A stretch of 64,000 nt of DNA from Phytobacter palmae (GTDB lineage: Bacteria; Pseudomonadota; Gammaproteobacteria; Enterobacterales; Enterobacteriaceae), in assembly GCA_900112785.1 (NCBI GenBank), contig FONB01000008.1, forward strand, positions 1 to 64,000, read 5' to 3'. Positions 17,367-27,344 of the stretch are shown here, piece by piece (position 1 is the stretch's first letter; every line of letters starts with the position of its first letter). The notes beneath the pieces are model-generated. The model did not search any database and was not told the origin of the DNA. It worked only from the letters and a program-made list of their open reading frames with translations. Position numbers and translations under genes: made by a program.

Positions 17367-19631
17367 ATGCCATTACCTGCGCTAGCGTTGTGCCTGAACG
17401 TAGGCATATTGCCACTATTATTTCTCCCCGCACTGCCTGAAATTGAATATGTCTGGATGATAATTGTTACAGGGTGCCTGCTTGCCAGCAGACATCAGCG
17501 CTACATTCGTTATACAGGGTTTACGGTGCTGTTTTTCGCCTGGGGATTGTTAGCAGCATTACAGGCTATCTGGCCAACTCAACATTTGCCGGGGGCGAAT
17601 CGGCAGGTGAGGGTGGTGATTACCGGGACCGATCACGCAACAACACACTACGCTGATATCACTCATCTGGACGGTAAACGCATAATCCCCGCAGCAGGTA
17701 TAACGCTCTACGGCGAATACCTGCCGCAGCCGGTGTGCATTGGCCAGCAGTGGAATATGACAATAAGAGCGCGGCCAGTACATGGGCAACTGAATGATGG
17801 AGGGTTTGACACTCAGCGTCACGCGTTGTCGTCGCATTTACCGCTGACCGGTCGTTTTACTAATGCGCAGATTGTGGATGCTCAATGTAGCTGGCGCGGT
17901 CAGTACCTGGATTCGCTGAGCAAGCATCTGGAAACGTACCCCTGGAGAGCGGTCATTGTGGCGCTGGGGCTTGGCGAGCGTTCTGTACTGGATCGTGAGG
18001 TAAAAGATATTATGCGTCAGACGGGTACCGCTCATCTGATGGCGATATCCGGTCTGCATATTGCGCTGACGGCAATGCTTGGCGTATTACTGGCAAGGGG
18101 CGTGCAGCGCTTTTTACCCACAAGGCGAATTAACTGGCATTTACCGTTATTAATTGGTGTGGTCTGCGCTATCGGTTACGCCGTGTTAACGGGAATGCAG
18201 CCACCTGCTTTTCGAACGACGCTCTCTATTGTGATATGGGCGGTGCTACGTCTGTCGGGACGCCTTTGGACACCGTGGCAGGTCTGGCTGTGCTGCATTG
18301 CCGGCATACTGTTTATCGACCCTATCGCTGTGTTATCACAAAGTTTATGGCTGTCTGCGTTCGCCGTCGCGGCACTGATTTTTTGGTATCAATGGCTCCC
18401 ATTACGGATACGCAATCTCTGCTGGTGGCGTCGGGTTCTCAGCGACCTTCTCTACATCCAGGCCGGCATGACATTATTGCTGATGCCGCTGCAGATTTTG
18501 TCGTTTCACGGCATAAGCCTGAGCTCAATGGCGGCGAATTTAATCGCTGTACCGCTGGTTACCTTTCTCACCGTCCCACTCGTTCTTGTCGGTATGCTAC
18601 TGCATCCGGTCGGCCTGCAAAGTGTTGAATCATTTGTCTGGTCTCTGGCTGATGGTTCTCTTGCGGTTCTGTTCTGGTTTCTGCAACGCTTGCCGTACGG
18701 TTGGCTTGATGTCGATGCACGCTGGCTTGGGTTAGCCTGTCTCCCCTGGCTTTTTCTTATCATGGGAAAATTGCGCTGCTGGCGCTCTTTTCCTGCAGTT
18801 GGTTGTACGGCAATCATCCTGTTGCTGTTCCCTTTTCGGCAGATCTATCGCGACGGTGACTGGGCCGTACATATGCTTGATGTAGGACAAGGGCTGGCGA
18901 TAGTCATTGAGCGCAATGGTAAGGCTATTTTGTACGACACCGGGCTTGCGTGGCCGGGAGGGGACAGCGCGCAACAACTGATTACTCCATGGTTACGTTG
19001 GCATCATCTGCAACCGGAAGGCATTATCCTCAGCCATGAACATCTCGATCATCGCGGCGGGCTTAATACGCTTCTCATCGACTGGCCATCGCTATGGGTT
19101 AAAAGTCCATTAGGCTGGCCCGGTCATCAGCCCTGTTTTCGCGGTGAAAGCTGGCAATGGCAGGGACTCGCCTTCACCGCACACTGGCCTCTCAAAGACA
19201 CACAAATGAAGGGAAACGATCGTTCATGCGTGGTCAAAGTTGATGACGGGCAACAGAGCATACTGCTGACGGGAGATATTGAAACCGCAGGGGAAATGGG
19301 GATGATGAGCCATTACTGGCAGTATCTCCAGGCTACACTTATCCAGGTACCTCATCATGGCAGTAACACCTCTTCCACGCTCCCTTTTATTCAGAGGGTG
19401 AATGGAAAAGTGGCGCTGGCGTCTGCATCGCGTTACAACAACTGGCATTTACCGTCAGCAAAAGTGAAAAAGCGTTATCAGCAACAGGCTTACCGGTGGT
19501 TTGATACGCCGCATCATGGACAAATAACAGTCTTATTCTCGCGGCAAGGTTGGAAAATCTTGAGCTTACGCGAGCAAATTTTCCCACGTTGGTATCATCA
19601 GTGGTTTGGCGTACCTGGAGATAACGGGTAG
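17367..19631 (+). CDS. ycaI: ComEC/Rec2 family DNA uptake channel YcaI
   Basis: A 754-residue polytopic membrane protein, equal to E. coli YcaI when started at ATG 17367, which has a very good AAGGAGG at 17355-17361. An N-terminal ComEC extracellular-type domain is followed by the Competence membrane domain (about residues 210-480, including HLMAISGLHIALT) and a C-terminal metallo-beta-lactamase-like domain with SHEHLDHRGG. ComEC forms the inner-membrane channel for single-stranded DNA in naturally competent bacteria, and in E. coli the homologue is needed to use DNA as a nutrient. It heads comEC-msbA-lpxK, 36 bases before msbA. Its sequence is among the more divergent in the window. Confidence 0.95.
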   Translation: MPLPALALCLNVGILPLLFLPALPEIEYVWMIIVTGCLLASRHQRYIRYTGFTVLFFAWGLLAALQAIWPTQHLPGANRQVRVVITGTDHATTHYADITHLDGKRIIPAAGITLYGEYLPQPVCIGQQWNMTIRARPVHGQLNDGGFDTQRHALSSHLPLTGRFTNAQIVDAQCSWRGQYLDSLSKHLETYPWRAVIVALGLGERSVLDREVKDIMRQTGTAHLMAISGLHIALTAMLGVLLARGVQRFLPTRRINWHLPLLIGVVCAIGYAVLTGMQPPAFRTTLSIVIWAVLRLSGRLWTPWQVWLCCIAGILFIDPIAVLSQSLWLSAFAVAALIFWYQWLPLRIRNLCWWRRVLSDLLYIQAGMTLLLMPLQILSFHGISLSSMAANLIAVPLVTFLTVPLVLVGMLLHPVGLQSVESFVWSLADGSLAVLFWFLQRLPYGWLDVDARWLGLACLPWLFLIMGKLRCWRSFPAVGCTAIILLLFPFRQIYRDGDWAVHMLDVGQGLAIVIERNGKAILYDTGLAWPGGDSAQQLITPWLRWHHLQPEGIILSHEHLDHRGGLNTLLIDWPSLWVKSPLGWPGHQPCFRGESWQWQGLAFTAHWPLKDTQMKGNDRSCVVKVDDGQQSILLTGDIETAGEMGMMSHYWQYLQATLIQVPHHGSNTSSTLPFIQRVNGKVALASASRYNNWHLPSAKVKKRYQQQAYRWFDTPHHGQITVLFSRQGWKILSLREQIFPRWYHQWFGVPGDNG

Positions 19632-19667
19632 AATATGCGGCTATTTCAACAAGTGCTGGTTTTTTGA

Positions 19668-21416
19668 ATGCATAACGACAAAGATCTCTCAACATGGCAG
19701 ACGTTCCGCCGACTTTGGCCCATCATTGCGCCGTTTAAAGCGGGTTTGATCGTGTCGGGAGTAGCGTTAATCCTCAACGCAGCCAGCGATACATTTATGT
19801 TATCGCTTCTCAAACCATTACTGGATGATGGTTTTGGTAAAACGGACCGCTCTGTGTTGCTGTGGATGCCACTGGTGGTTATCGGGCTGATGATTTTACG
19901 CGGCATCACCAGCTATATCTCTAGCTACTGTATTTCATGGGTTTCTGGCAAGGTGGTGATGACCATGCGCCGCCGCCTCTTTAGTCATATGATGGGGATG
20001 CCCGTATCCTTCTTTGACAAACAATCTACCGGGACACTCCTGTCTCGCATTACATATGACTCTGAACAGGTCGCTTCTTCTTCTTCCAGTGCGCTGATCA
20101 CTGTGGTACGTGAAGGGGCATCTATCATCGGTCTGTTTGTGATGATGTTCTATTACAGCTGGCAATTATCCGCAATTCTCATTGTGCTTGCGCCGATCGT
20201 CTCTTTTGCTATCCGCGTTGTGTCAAAGCGTTTTCGCAATATCAGCAAAAATATGCAAAACACGATGGGGCAGGTGACGACCAGTGCCGAGCAGATGCTG
20301 AAAGGGCATAAAGAAGTGCTGATGTTTGGTGGTCAGAATGTAGAAACCAGCCGTTTTGAGAAAGTCAGCAATAAGATGCGCCTGCAGGGAATGAAAATGG
20401 TATCGGCATCCTCAATATCCGATCCAATCATCCAGCTTATCGCTTCGCTGGCTCTGGCGTTTGTGCTTTATGCTGCAAGTTTCCCAAGCGTGATGGATAC
20501 ACTGACAGCAGGGACCATCACCGTGGTGTTCTCCTCCATGATCGCACTGATGCGCCCACTGAAATCGCTGACCAATGTTAACGCGCAGTTTCAGCGCGGG
20601 ATGGCGGCCTGTCAGACGCTGTTCGCTATTCTCGATAGCGAGCAGGAAAAAGATGAAGGTACGCTGGTTATTGAACGTGCAAAAGGTGACGTTGAGTTCC
20701 GGGATGTCACCTTCACTTACCCAGGGCGCGAGACGCCTGCGCTGCGTAATATCAATCTGAGTATTCCGGCAGGTAAAACAGTAGCACTGGTTGGCCGTTC
20801 TGGTTCGGGTAAATCGACCATGGCAAGCCTTATCACGCGCTTCTATGACATAGATAAAGGCCAGATCCTGATGGATGGTCATGACCTGCGCGAATATAAG
20901 CTGACGTCATTGCGCAACCAGGTTGCACTGGTCTCGCAAAATGTGCACCTCTTCAATGATACCGTGGCAAATAATATTGCCTATGCTCGTACGGAAGAGT
21001 ACAGCCGTGAGCAGATCGAACAGGCGGCGAAAATGGCCTATGCCATGGATTTCATCAATAAGATGGACAATGGTCTGGATACCATTATCGGTGAAAACGG
21101 CGTACTGCTTTCCGGCGGCCAGCGGCAGCGTATTGCGATTGCCCGTGCGCTGCTCCGCGACAGCCCTATCCTTATCCTTGATGAAGCAACATCAGCACTG
21201 GATACGGAATCAGAGCGTGCGATTCAGGCGGCGCTCAACGAATTGCAGAAAAACCGTACCTCACTGGTGATTGCACACCGCCTTTCAACGATCGAACAGG
21301 CAGATGAAATCGTCGTGGTAGAAGATGGGCGCATCGTTGAGCGTGGAAGCCATAGCGAGCTTCTGGCGCAGCGCGGTGTTTATGCGCAGTTGCATAAAAT
21401 GCAGTTTGGCGAATGA
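19668..21416 (+). CDS. msbA: MsbA, lipid A-core flippase
   Basis: A 582-residue ABC exporter half-transporter, full length. Six membrane helices occupy about residues 20-320. The nucleotide-binding domain has Walker A GRSGSGKS (about 376), the signature LSGGQRQR and Walker [12 protein letters not shown], then the switch histidine in IAHRLSTIE. It works as a homodimer and flips core-lipid A across the inner membrane. Its stop overlaps the lpxK start in ATGA, so the last two steps of lipid A making and export are co-expressed. Confidence 0.99.
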   Translation: MHNDKDLSTWQTFRRLWPIIAPFKAGLIVSGVALILNAASDTFMLSLLKPLLDDGFGKTDRSVLLWMPLVVIGLMILRGITSYISSYCISWVSGKVVMTMRRRLFSHMMGMPVSFFDKQSTGTLLSRITYDSEQVASSSSSALITVVREGASIIGLFVMMFYYSWQLSAILIVLAPIVSFAIRVVSKRFRNISKNMQNTMGQVTTSAEQMLKGHKEVLMFGGQNVETSRFEKVSNKMRLQGMKMVSASSISDPIIQLIASLALAFVLYAASFPSVMDTLTAGTITVVFSSMIALMRPLKSLTNVNAQFQRGMAACQTLFAILDSEQEKDEGTLVIERAKGDVEFRDVTFTYPGRETPALRNINLSIPAGKTVALVGRSGSGKSTMASLITRFYDIDKGQILMDGHDLREYKLTSLRNQVALVSQNVHLFNDTVANNIAYARTEEYSREQIEQAAKMAYAMDFINKMDNGLDTIIGENGVLLSGGQRQRIAIARALLRDSPILILDEATSALDTESERAIQAALNELQKNRTSLVIAHRLSTIEQADEIVVVEDGRIVERGSHSELLAQRGVYAQLHKMQFGE

Positions 21417-22390
21417 TTGCGCGCATCTGGTCCGGCGAATCACCGCTGTGGCTGCTGTTATTGCCGCTCTCCTGGCTCTATGGCCTGGTCAGCGGCATTA
21501 TTCGTTTGTGCTGGCGGCTGGGGTTGAAAAAAGCCTGGCACGCGCCCGTTCCCGTTGTTGTGGTCGGCAATCTTACCGCGGGTGGCAATGGTAAAACGCC
21601 AGTGGTTGTCTGGCTGGTGGAACAGTTACAGCAGCGCGGTATACGGGTGGGAGTGGTTTCCAGAGGATATGGCGGTAAAGCCGCACACTATCCGTTACTA
21701 CTCACTCCTGAAACCACGACCGCCGAGGCGGGCGATGAGCCGGTGCTTATTTTTCAGCGTACAGGGGCGCCTGTCGCTGTTTCTCCCGCCAGAGTCGATG
21801 CAGTCAAAGCGCTTCTGGCCGATTCGTCAGTGCAGCTAATCGTTACCGACGACGGTTTGCAGCACTATCGTCTGCACCGTGATAAAGAAATTGTCGTTAT
21901 TGATGGCGTGCGGCGTTTTGGTAACGGCTGGTGGCTTCCGGCAGGGCCGATGCGTGAACGGGCATCGCGACTTAAATCCGTTGATGCTGTGATCACTAAT
22001 GGTGGAATTGCTCAGCCTGGCGAGATAGCTATGCGATTGCAGCCAGGGCTGGCTGTGAATTTGCTTACCGGTGAGCGCCGCAATGTCGACGCGCTGCAAA
22101 ATCTGGTTGCGATGGCCGGAATTGGTCATCCTCCGCGTTTTTTTGCTACGCTGCATGAAAGCGGTGCGCGTCCGGTGAAAACCGTTGCGTTAGCCGATCA
22201 CCAGGCGCTTTCCCGGAAGGATGTCTCAGCACTGCTTGAGCCGGATCAAACACTAATCATGACGGAAAAAGATGCCGTTAAGTGTCGCGCCTTTGCGGAT
22301 AAAAACTGGTGGTATCTGCCTGTGGATGCGCATCTTGAGAATAAGCAAGCAGAGAAGTTGTTGCAGGAACTCTTAACTCTGGTGCGCTGA
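21413..22390 (+). CDS. lpxK: LpxK, tetraacyldisaccharide 4'-kinase
   Basis: A 325-residue membrane-associated kinase, three residues shorter than in E. coli at the C-terminal end. An N-terminal hydrophobic helix ([16 protein letters not shown]) precedes the P-loop [16 protein letters not shown] near residues 49-64. It adds the 4'-phosphate that yields lipid IVA. The four-base overlap with msbA shows translational coupling. Confidence 0.98.
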   Translation: MIARIWSGESPLWLLLLPLSWLYGLVSGIIRLCWRLGLKKAWHAPVPVVVVGNLTAGGNGKTPVVVWLVEQLQQRGIRVGVVSRGYGGKAAHYPLLLTPETTTAEAGDEPVLIFQRTGAPVAVSPARVDAVKALLADSSVQLIVTDDGLQHYRLHRDKEIVVIDGVRRFGNGWWLPAGPMRERASRLKSVDAVITNGGIAQPGEIAMRLQPGLAVNLLTGERRNVDALQNLVAMAGIGHPPRFFATLHESGARPVKTVALADHQALSRKDVSALLEPDQTLIMTEKDAVKCRAFADKNWWYLPVDAHLENKQAEKLLQELLTLVR

Positions 22391-22432
22391 CGTTCTTGTC
22401 GGGGCGCGCCGTGTTCTACAACCGGGAAGCCT

Positions 22433-23662
22433 ATGTCTGTGCCACAAATCACGCTGCAAACTGCCCGTCATCTCCATCTTGCCGCTCAGGGGTTACTGAG
22501 AAAACCATCCCGTCGCGCTACCCCTGGTGACGTACTGGCGACGATTCAACGCATGTCATTGCTACAGATTGATACCATCAATATTGTGGCGCGAAGCCCT
22601 TATCTGGTGCTGTTCAGCCGTCTTGGCAAATATCCCCCGCAGTGGCTTGACGACGCGCTGAAAAATGGCGAACTGATGGAGTACTGGGCGCATGAAGCCT
22701 GCTTTTTACCACGCAGCGATTTTGCACTATTCCGTCATCGTATGCTTGCCCCTGATAAAATGGGCTGGAAATATCGCCAGGCGTGGATGCAAGAGCATGC
22801 CGAGGAAATTGAGGCGCTCATCGCACATATTCAGCAAAACGGCCCTGTTCGTTCGGCTGATTTTGAACATCCGCGTAAAGGGGCCAGCGGCTGGTGGGAG
22901 TGGAAGCCACATAAGCGCCATCTTGAAGGGTTATTTACCGCAGGGAAAGTGATGGTTATCGAACGTCGCAATTTCCAGCGCGTTTATGACCTTACCCATC
23001 GTGTGATGCCAGACTGGAATGACGAACGCGATTTATTAACGCAGGCAGAAGCCGAGCACCTTATGCTTGAAAAGAGCGCGCGCAGTCTGGGCCTCTTTCG
23101 TGCTGAATGGCTTGCGGATTATTACCGTCTGCGCCGGCCTGCGTTACCACTGCTGCTTGAGCGCTTGCAGGAAGAGGGCAAGATTATCCCGGTGGATGTC
23201 GAAGAACTCGGTCCCGCCTGGCTACATACTGACCTGATGCCGCAGCTTGACCTTGCAATAGTCGGCAAACTGACGGCAACGCATAGCGCTGTGCTTTCCC
23301 CCTTCGACCCGGTAGTCTGGGATCGCAAACGGGCGGAGCAGCTGTTTGATTTTAGCTATCGGCTGGAGTGCTATACGCCTGCGCCGAAACGCCAGTACGG
23401 TTATTTTGTGTTACCACTGTTGCATCGTGGTCGTCTGGTCGGGCGAATGGATGCCAAGATGCATCGTAAGGCGTCGGTACTGGAGGTCATTGCGCTCTAC
23501 CTGGAAAACGGTGTAAAACCAGGTCGCACGCTTGAAAAAGGGCTCATAACTGCAATCGGTGATTTTGCCCGCTGGCAAGGCGCGCAGCACGTTACCTTTG
23601 GATATCTGCCAGAAGGGCTTTTTATTGAGCATCGTCAGGGGCTGGAAATAGACGCAGCCTGA
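22433..23662 (+). CDS. ycaQ: YcaQ (AlkX), interstrand crosslink DNA glycosylase
   Basis: A 409-residue protein of the HTH_42 glycosylase family, one residue shorter than E. coli YcaQ. The catalytic QxD motif is Q45-I-D47 in SLLQIDTIN. The family excises alkylated bases and unhooks nitrogen-mustard and azinomycin-type crosslinks. It lies 42 bases after lpxK and 54 bases before ycaR on the same strand, probably within the same long transcript. Confidence 0.95.
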   Translation: MSVPQITLQTARHLHLAAQGLLRKPSRRATPGDVLATIQRMSLLQIDTINIVARSPYLVLFSRLGKYPPQWLDDALKNGELMEYWAHEACFLPRSDFALFRHRMLAPDKMGWKYRQAWMQEHAEEIEALIAHIQQNGPVRSADFEHPRKGASGWWEWKPHKRHLEGLFTAGKVMVIERRNFQRVYDLTHRVMPDWNDERDLLTQAEAEHLMLEKSARSLGLFRAEWLADYYRLRRPALPLLLERLQEEGKIIPVDVEELGPAWLHTDLMPQLDLAIVGKLTATHSAVLSPFDPVVWDRKRAEQLFDFSYRLECYTPAPKRQYGYFVLPLLHRGRLVGRMDAKMHRKASVLEVIALYLENGVKPGRTLEKGLITAIGDFARWQGAQHVTFGYLPEGLFIEHRQGLEIDAA

Positions 23663-23716
23663 CTACTGAATATGTTAAAGTTTACGGATCACGCGTCAGG
23701 TCCATCAGGAGGAAAT

Positions 23717-23899
23717 ATGGATCATCGGTTACTGGAAATCATTGCCTGCCCGGTTTGTAATGGCAAACTCTATTACAGCCAGGACAAGCAAGAACTTATT
23801 TGCAAAGTAGATAGTCTCGCTTATCCCGTGCGCGAGGGCATTCCTGTACTGCTGGAAAACGAAGCCCGTTCATTAACAGAAGAAGAGAGTCGGCCATGA
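23717..23899 (+). CDS. ycaR: YcaR, Trm112-like small zinc-ribbon protein
   Basis: A 60-residue protein of the UPF0434/Trm112 family. ATG 23717 follows AGGAGGAAAT, an excellent ribosome binding site. Only the first half of the zinc ribbon is kept ([10 protein letters not shown] at residues 9-18, then [10 protein letters not shown]), which is normal for the family. Its ATG-stop overlap with kdsB (ATGA) places it as translational partner of that gene. No biochemical role is established for YcaR itself. Confidence 0.95.
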   Translation: MDHRLLEIIACPVCNGKLYYSQDKQELICKVDSLAYPVREGIPVLLENEARSLTEEESRP

Positions 23900-24642
23900 G
23901 TTTCGTTGTCATTATTCCAGCGCGTTATGCATCCACCCGTTTACCAGGGAAACCATTGGTTGATATCAATGGGAAACCCATGGTGGTGCATGTGCTGGAA
24001 CGTGCGCGTGAGTCCGGGGCGGCGCGCGTAATTGTTGCGACCGACAATACTGATGTTGCGCGTGCGGTAGAAGCGGCGGGTGGAGAGGTCTGCATGACCC
24101 GCGCCGATCATCAGTCCGGGACAGAGCGTCTGGCCGAAGTCGTCGAAAAATGTGGTTTCAGTGATGACACTGTGATAGTCAATGTGCAAGGTGATGAACC
24201 GATGATCCCGCCGGCGATTATTCGTCAGGTGGCTGAAAATCTGGCCGCTCGCGACATCGGTATGGCTACGCTGGCAGTACCGATTCATCACGCCGATGAA
24301 GCATTTAATCCTAACGCGGTGAAAGTGGTGACCGACGCGCAAGGCTATGCGCTCTATTTCTCCCGGGCAACCATTCCATGGGATCGCGACCGTTTTGCTG
24401 CTTCTCGTGAGACGATTGGCGACACTTTGCTGCGTCATATCGGTATTTATGGTTATCGTGCCGGCTTTATCCGTCGTTATGTAAACTGGGAAGCCAGTCC
24501 GCTGGAAAATATCGAGATGCTGGAGCAGCTGCGCGTACTGTGGTATGGCGAGAAAATCCACGTAGCCGTTGCGACGGAAATCCCGGGAACGGGCGTCGAT
24601 ACCCAGGAAGATCTCGTGCGCGTACGCGCTGAAATGCGTTAA
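23896..24642 (+). CDS. kdsB: KdsB, CMP-Kdo synthetase
   Basis: A 248-residue nucleotidyltransferase, identical in length to the E. coli enzyme. It begins with the nucleotide-binding sequence [19 protein letters not shown] and includes [10 protein letters not shown]. It activates the sugar Kdo with CTP for transfer to lipid A, which ties it functionally to lpxK and msbA upstream. The start overlaps the ycaR stop by four bases. Confidence 0.99.
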   Translation: MSFVVIIPARYASTRLPGKPLVDINGKPMVVHVLERARESGAARVIVATDNTDVARAVEAAGGEVCMTRADHQSGTERLAEVVEKCGFSDDTVIVNVQGDEPMIPPAIIRQVAENLAARDIGMATLAVPIHHADEAFNPNAVKVVTDAQGYALYFSRATIPWDRDRFAASRETIGDTLLRHIGIYGYRAGFIRRYVNWEASPLENIEMLEQLRVLWYGEKIHVAVATEIPGTGVDTQEDLVRVRAEMR

Positions 24643-24654
24643 TTTCCTCTTATC

Positions 24655-24684
24655 AATCCCCTCACTCAGAGGGGATTTGCGTTT
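24655..24684 (+). terminator. Terminator of the ycaI-kdsB cluster
   Basis: AATCCCCTC (24655-24663) and GAGGGGATT (24669-24677), loop of five, followed by TGCGTTTTT. It lies 12 bases after kdsB. Confidence 0.82.
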
Positions 24685-24782
24685 TTCCCGCAAATTCTCG
24701 TATTGATTTGATCTCATCAGGGTGACATCCCGACATCCGGCGCTCATTATAAAAGCAGTAGTCTTCATGAGGGCAATCTGCT

Positions 24783-25676
24783 ATGGAACAACTGCGCGCT
24801 GAATTGAGCCACCTGCTGGGTGAAAAGCTGAGCCGCATGGAATGTGTCAGCGAGAGACCTGATACAACATTATGGTCCTTGTATGACAGTCAGGGAAATC
24901 CGATGCCGTTGCTGGCGAGAAGTTTTTCCACCCCGGGCCTTGCACGTCAACTGGCATGGAAAATCTCAATGCTGGCACGCAGTGGTACGGTACGTATGCC
25001 CGTCGTATATGGGGTAATGACCCATGAAGAGCATCCGGGGCCCGATGTTTTACTAATGGAACGCCTGCGCGGTGTGCCGGTGGAAGCGCCTGCACGTACC
25101 CCTGAACGCTGGGAGCATCTGAAAGACCAAATTGTGGAAGGGCTATTGTCCTGGCACAGACAGGACAGTCACGGCTGTGTGGGAATGGTGGACAATACAC
25201 AGGAGAACATCTGGCCTTCCTGGTATCGCCAGCGGGTAGAGGTGCTATGGACCACGCTGAATCAGTACCACAATACGGGGCTCACGATGCAGGATAAACG
25301 TATCCTCTTTCGCACCAGAGAGTGCCTGCCGTCGCTGTTCGAAGGTTTTAACGACAACTGTGTGCTGGTACACGGCAACTTCAATCTGCGTAGTATGTTG
25401 AAAGATGCCCGAAGTGACCAGCTTCTGGCGATGGTCGGGCCGGGTATCATGCTCTGGGCGCCCCGAGAATATGAACTGTTCCGCCTGGCGGATGGCCCAC
25501 TGGCCGAAGGCTTGTTCTGGCACTACCTTCAGCGCGCCCCGGTCGCAGAATCCTTCATGTGGCGGCGCTGGCTCTACCTGCTGTGGGATGAAGTGGCGAA
25601 ACTGGTCAACACGGGCCACTTCAGTCGCCCCAGTTTTGACCTGGCATCTAAGTCACTCCTGCCCTGGCTTGCCTGA
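24783..25676 (+). CDS. ycbJ: YcbJ, phosphotransferase-fold protein of unknown role
   Basis: A 297-residue cytosolic protein, the same length as E. coli YcbJ. It resembles aminoglycoside-phosphotransferase-fold kinases: VLVHGNFNLRSML near residue 203 occupies the place of the catalytic HxDxxxxN loop, though with Asn instead of the catalytic Asp, and a later DGPLAEGLFW segment follows. Without that aspartate, kinase activity is uncertain. It has its own short upstream region after the kdsB terminator. Its 3' end overlaps the convergent elyC gene by 24 bases. Confidence 0.9.
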   Translation: MEQLRAELSHLLGEKLSRMECVSERPDTTLWSLYDSQGNPMPLLARSFSTPGLARQLAWKISMLARSGTVRMPVVYGVMTHEEHPGPDVLLMERLRGVPVEAPARTPERWEHLKDQIVEGLLSWHRQDSHGCVGMVDNTQENIWPSWYRQRVEVLWTTLNQYHNTGLTMQDKRILFRTRECLPSLFEGFNDNCVLVHGNFNLRSMLKDARSDQLLAMVGPGIMLWAPREYELFRLADGPLAEGLFWHYLQRAPVAESFMWRRWLYLLWDEVAKLVNTGHFSRPSFDLASKSLLPWLA

Positions 25677-26432
25677 GTCACCTTTCAACCACTGCCAAAT
25701 CCGCCCAAGTGTTTCATACCCGACCCGGTCGCTGTGCATGAGCCAGACCGGGGAAGGGATGGCGCGTTCCCAGGGGTTAAGAGGGGAAACGATAGCCAGT
25801 TGGTTCGCAGGAGCGGGAAGGGGATGCAACCCCGCATTACGGAAGAAAATCATTGCTCTGGGCATATGCGATGCGGATGTCACCAGTAAAAATGGTGCAT
25901 CGCCAATAGTACGTTTGACCGCTGCGGCTTCCTCTTCGGTATCTTTCGGCGAGTCGAGGGTGATGATATCGCTGCGCGGGATGCCCAGGCTCTCAGCCAC
26001 TCTGGCCCCGGCTTCTGCGGTACTGACCGGGTTTGTTTTTGCCGCCGCCCCCGTAAAGATCAATTTCGCCCCTGGGTTCTGATGTAACAGGCGAATACCT
26101 TCATTCAAACGTGGCAGGCTGTTATTAATGAGATTTGAGCTGGGTGCCCATGCGTCATTCCAGGTGTAGCCTCCGCCCAGAATTACGATATATTGCACCG
26201 TCTCTCCACCGCGCCAGGTGGGATAAGTGTCTTCGATGGGTTTGAGCATTTTATCCGCGACGGGTTGCAGGCTCAGCAGCAGAAGAACCAGCCAGCTTGC
26301 GCTGATGATACCTTTGCCTGTTTTCTGCCAGCGGCTGAACCAGACCAGTAATAGCCCAAGCCCAATCAATATCAGCAGTGCAGGCAGGGGCAGCATCAGG
26401 CCGCCAATGTATTTCTTGAGCGTAAAAAGCAC
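25653..26432 (-). CDS. elyC: ElyC, DUF218 envelope biogenesis factor
   Basis: A 259-residue membrane protein, the length of E. coli ElyC (YcbC). Two N-terminal membrane helices (residues about 10-55) are followed by the periplasmic DUF218/YdcF-like domain, with VILGGGYTWND near residue 84 and TSASHMPRAMIFFRNAGL near 200. In E. coli loss of ElyC blocks peptidoglycan synthesis at low temperature through effects on the lipid carrier. It is divergent from cmoM and overlaps the end of ycbJ. Confidence 0.95.
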   Translation of the reverse strand: MLFTLKKYIGGLMLPLPALLILIGLGLLLVWFSRWQKTGKGIISASWLVLLLLSLQPVADKMLKPIEDTYPTWRGGETVQYIVILGGGYTWNDAWAPSSNLINNSLPRLNEGIRLLHQNPGAKLIFTGAAAKTNPVSTAEAGARVAESLGIPRSDIITLDSPKDTEEEAAAVKRTIGDAPFLLVTSASHMPRAMIFFRNAGLHPLPAPANQLAIVSPLNPWERAIPSPVWLMHSDRVGYETLGRIWQWLKGDSGKPGQE

Positions 26433-26549
26433 GCGTCCGTCTCCTTTTTAACCATACAGCAGGCGTTTTGCGTGGATCTTACACCAGATGGGTTCATTCT
26501 GAGCACGGCTGTGACAAAATAGCGGTTTTGTCAGGATCGCGGAGCGGCC

Positions 26550-27344
26550 ATGCAGGATCGTAATTTCGACGACATCGCGGAAAAATTCTCCCGCAATATC
26601 TATGGCACGACCAAAGGCCAACTGCGTCAGGCGATCCTCTGGCAGGATTTGGACAGGGTTCTCGCCGAAATGGGCGATCGTACGCTTCATGTACTGGATG
26701 CCGGTGGCGGCGAAGGGCAAACTGCGATTCGCATGGCCGAACGTGGTCATCATGTAACGTTGTGTGATGTGTCGCAGGAAATGATTGCACGTGCTACCGC
26801 AGCCGCAGAAGAGAAAGGTGTGAGCGGTAACATGCATTTTGTACAATGCCCTGCTCAGGACATTGCGCAACATTTGGAATCGCCTGTCGATCTGATATTG
26901 TTCCATGCTGTGCTTGAATGGGTCGCTGAACCGGTGGACGTTTTGCAAACGTTGTGGTCGCTTCTAAAGCCCGGAGGGACGTTGTCGTTGATGTTTTACA
27001 ATGCTAACGGCCTGTTGATGCACAATATGGTGGCAGGGAATTTCGACTATGTGCTGGCAGGTATGCCTAAAAAGAAAAAGCGCACATTGTCCCCGGATTA
27101 TCCGCGAAATCCGGATGAGGTCTATGGCTGGCTGAGAGCGATTGGCTGGCAGATCACGGGTAAAACGGGGGTCCGGGTCTTTCACGATTACCTGCGCGAA
27201 AAACACCAACAACGTGACTGTTTTGACTCCTTGCTTGAACTTGAAACGCAATATTGTCGTCAGGAGCCGTATATCAGCCTGGGGCGTTATATCCATGTGA
27301 CCGCGCTCAAGCCGCAGAGAGATGAAAGGATGAACGATGAGTGA
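26550..27344 (+). CDS. cmoM: CmoM, tRNA 5-carboxymethoxyuridine methyltransferase
   Basis: A 264-residue SAM-dependent methyltransferase (E. coli: 261). The SAM-binding motif [15 protein letters not shown] lies near residues 49-63 and the class I fold continues to about residue 160. It methylates cmo5U at the wobble position of certain tRNAs. It was formerly called SmtA and is the first gene of the muk operon; its last eight bases overlap mukF. Confidence 0.97.
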   Translation: MQDRNFDDIAEKFSRNIYGTTKGQLRQAILWQDLDRVLAEMGDRTLHVLDAGGGEGQTAIRMAERGHHVTLCDVSQEMIARATAAAEEKGVSGNMHFVQCPAQDIAQHLESPVDLILFHAVLEWVAEPVDVLQTLWSLLKPGGTLSLMFYNANGLLMHNMVAGNFDYVLAGMPKKKKRTLSPDYPRNPDEVYGWLRAIGWQITGKTGVRVFHDYLREKHQQRDCFDSLLELETQYCRQEPYISLGRYIHVTALKPQRDERMNDE

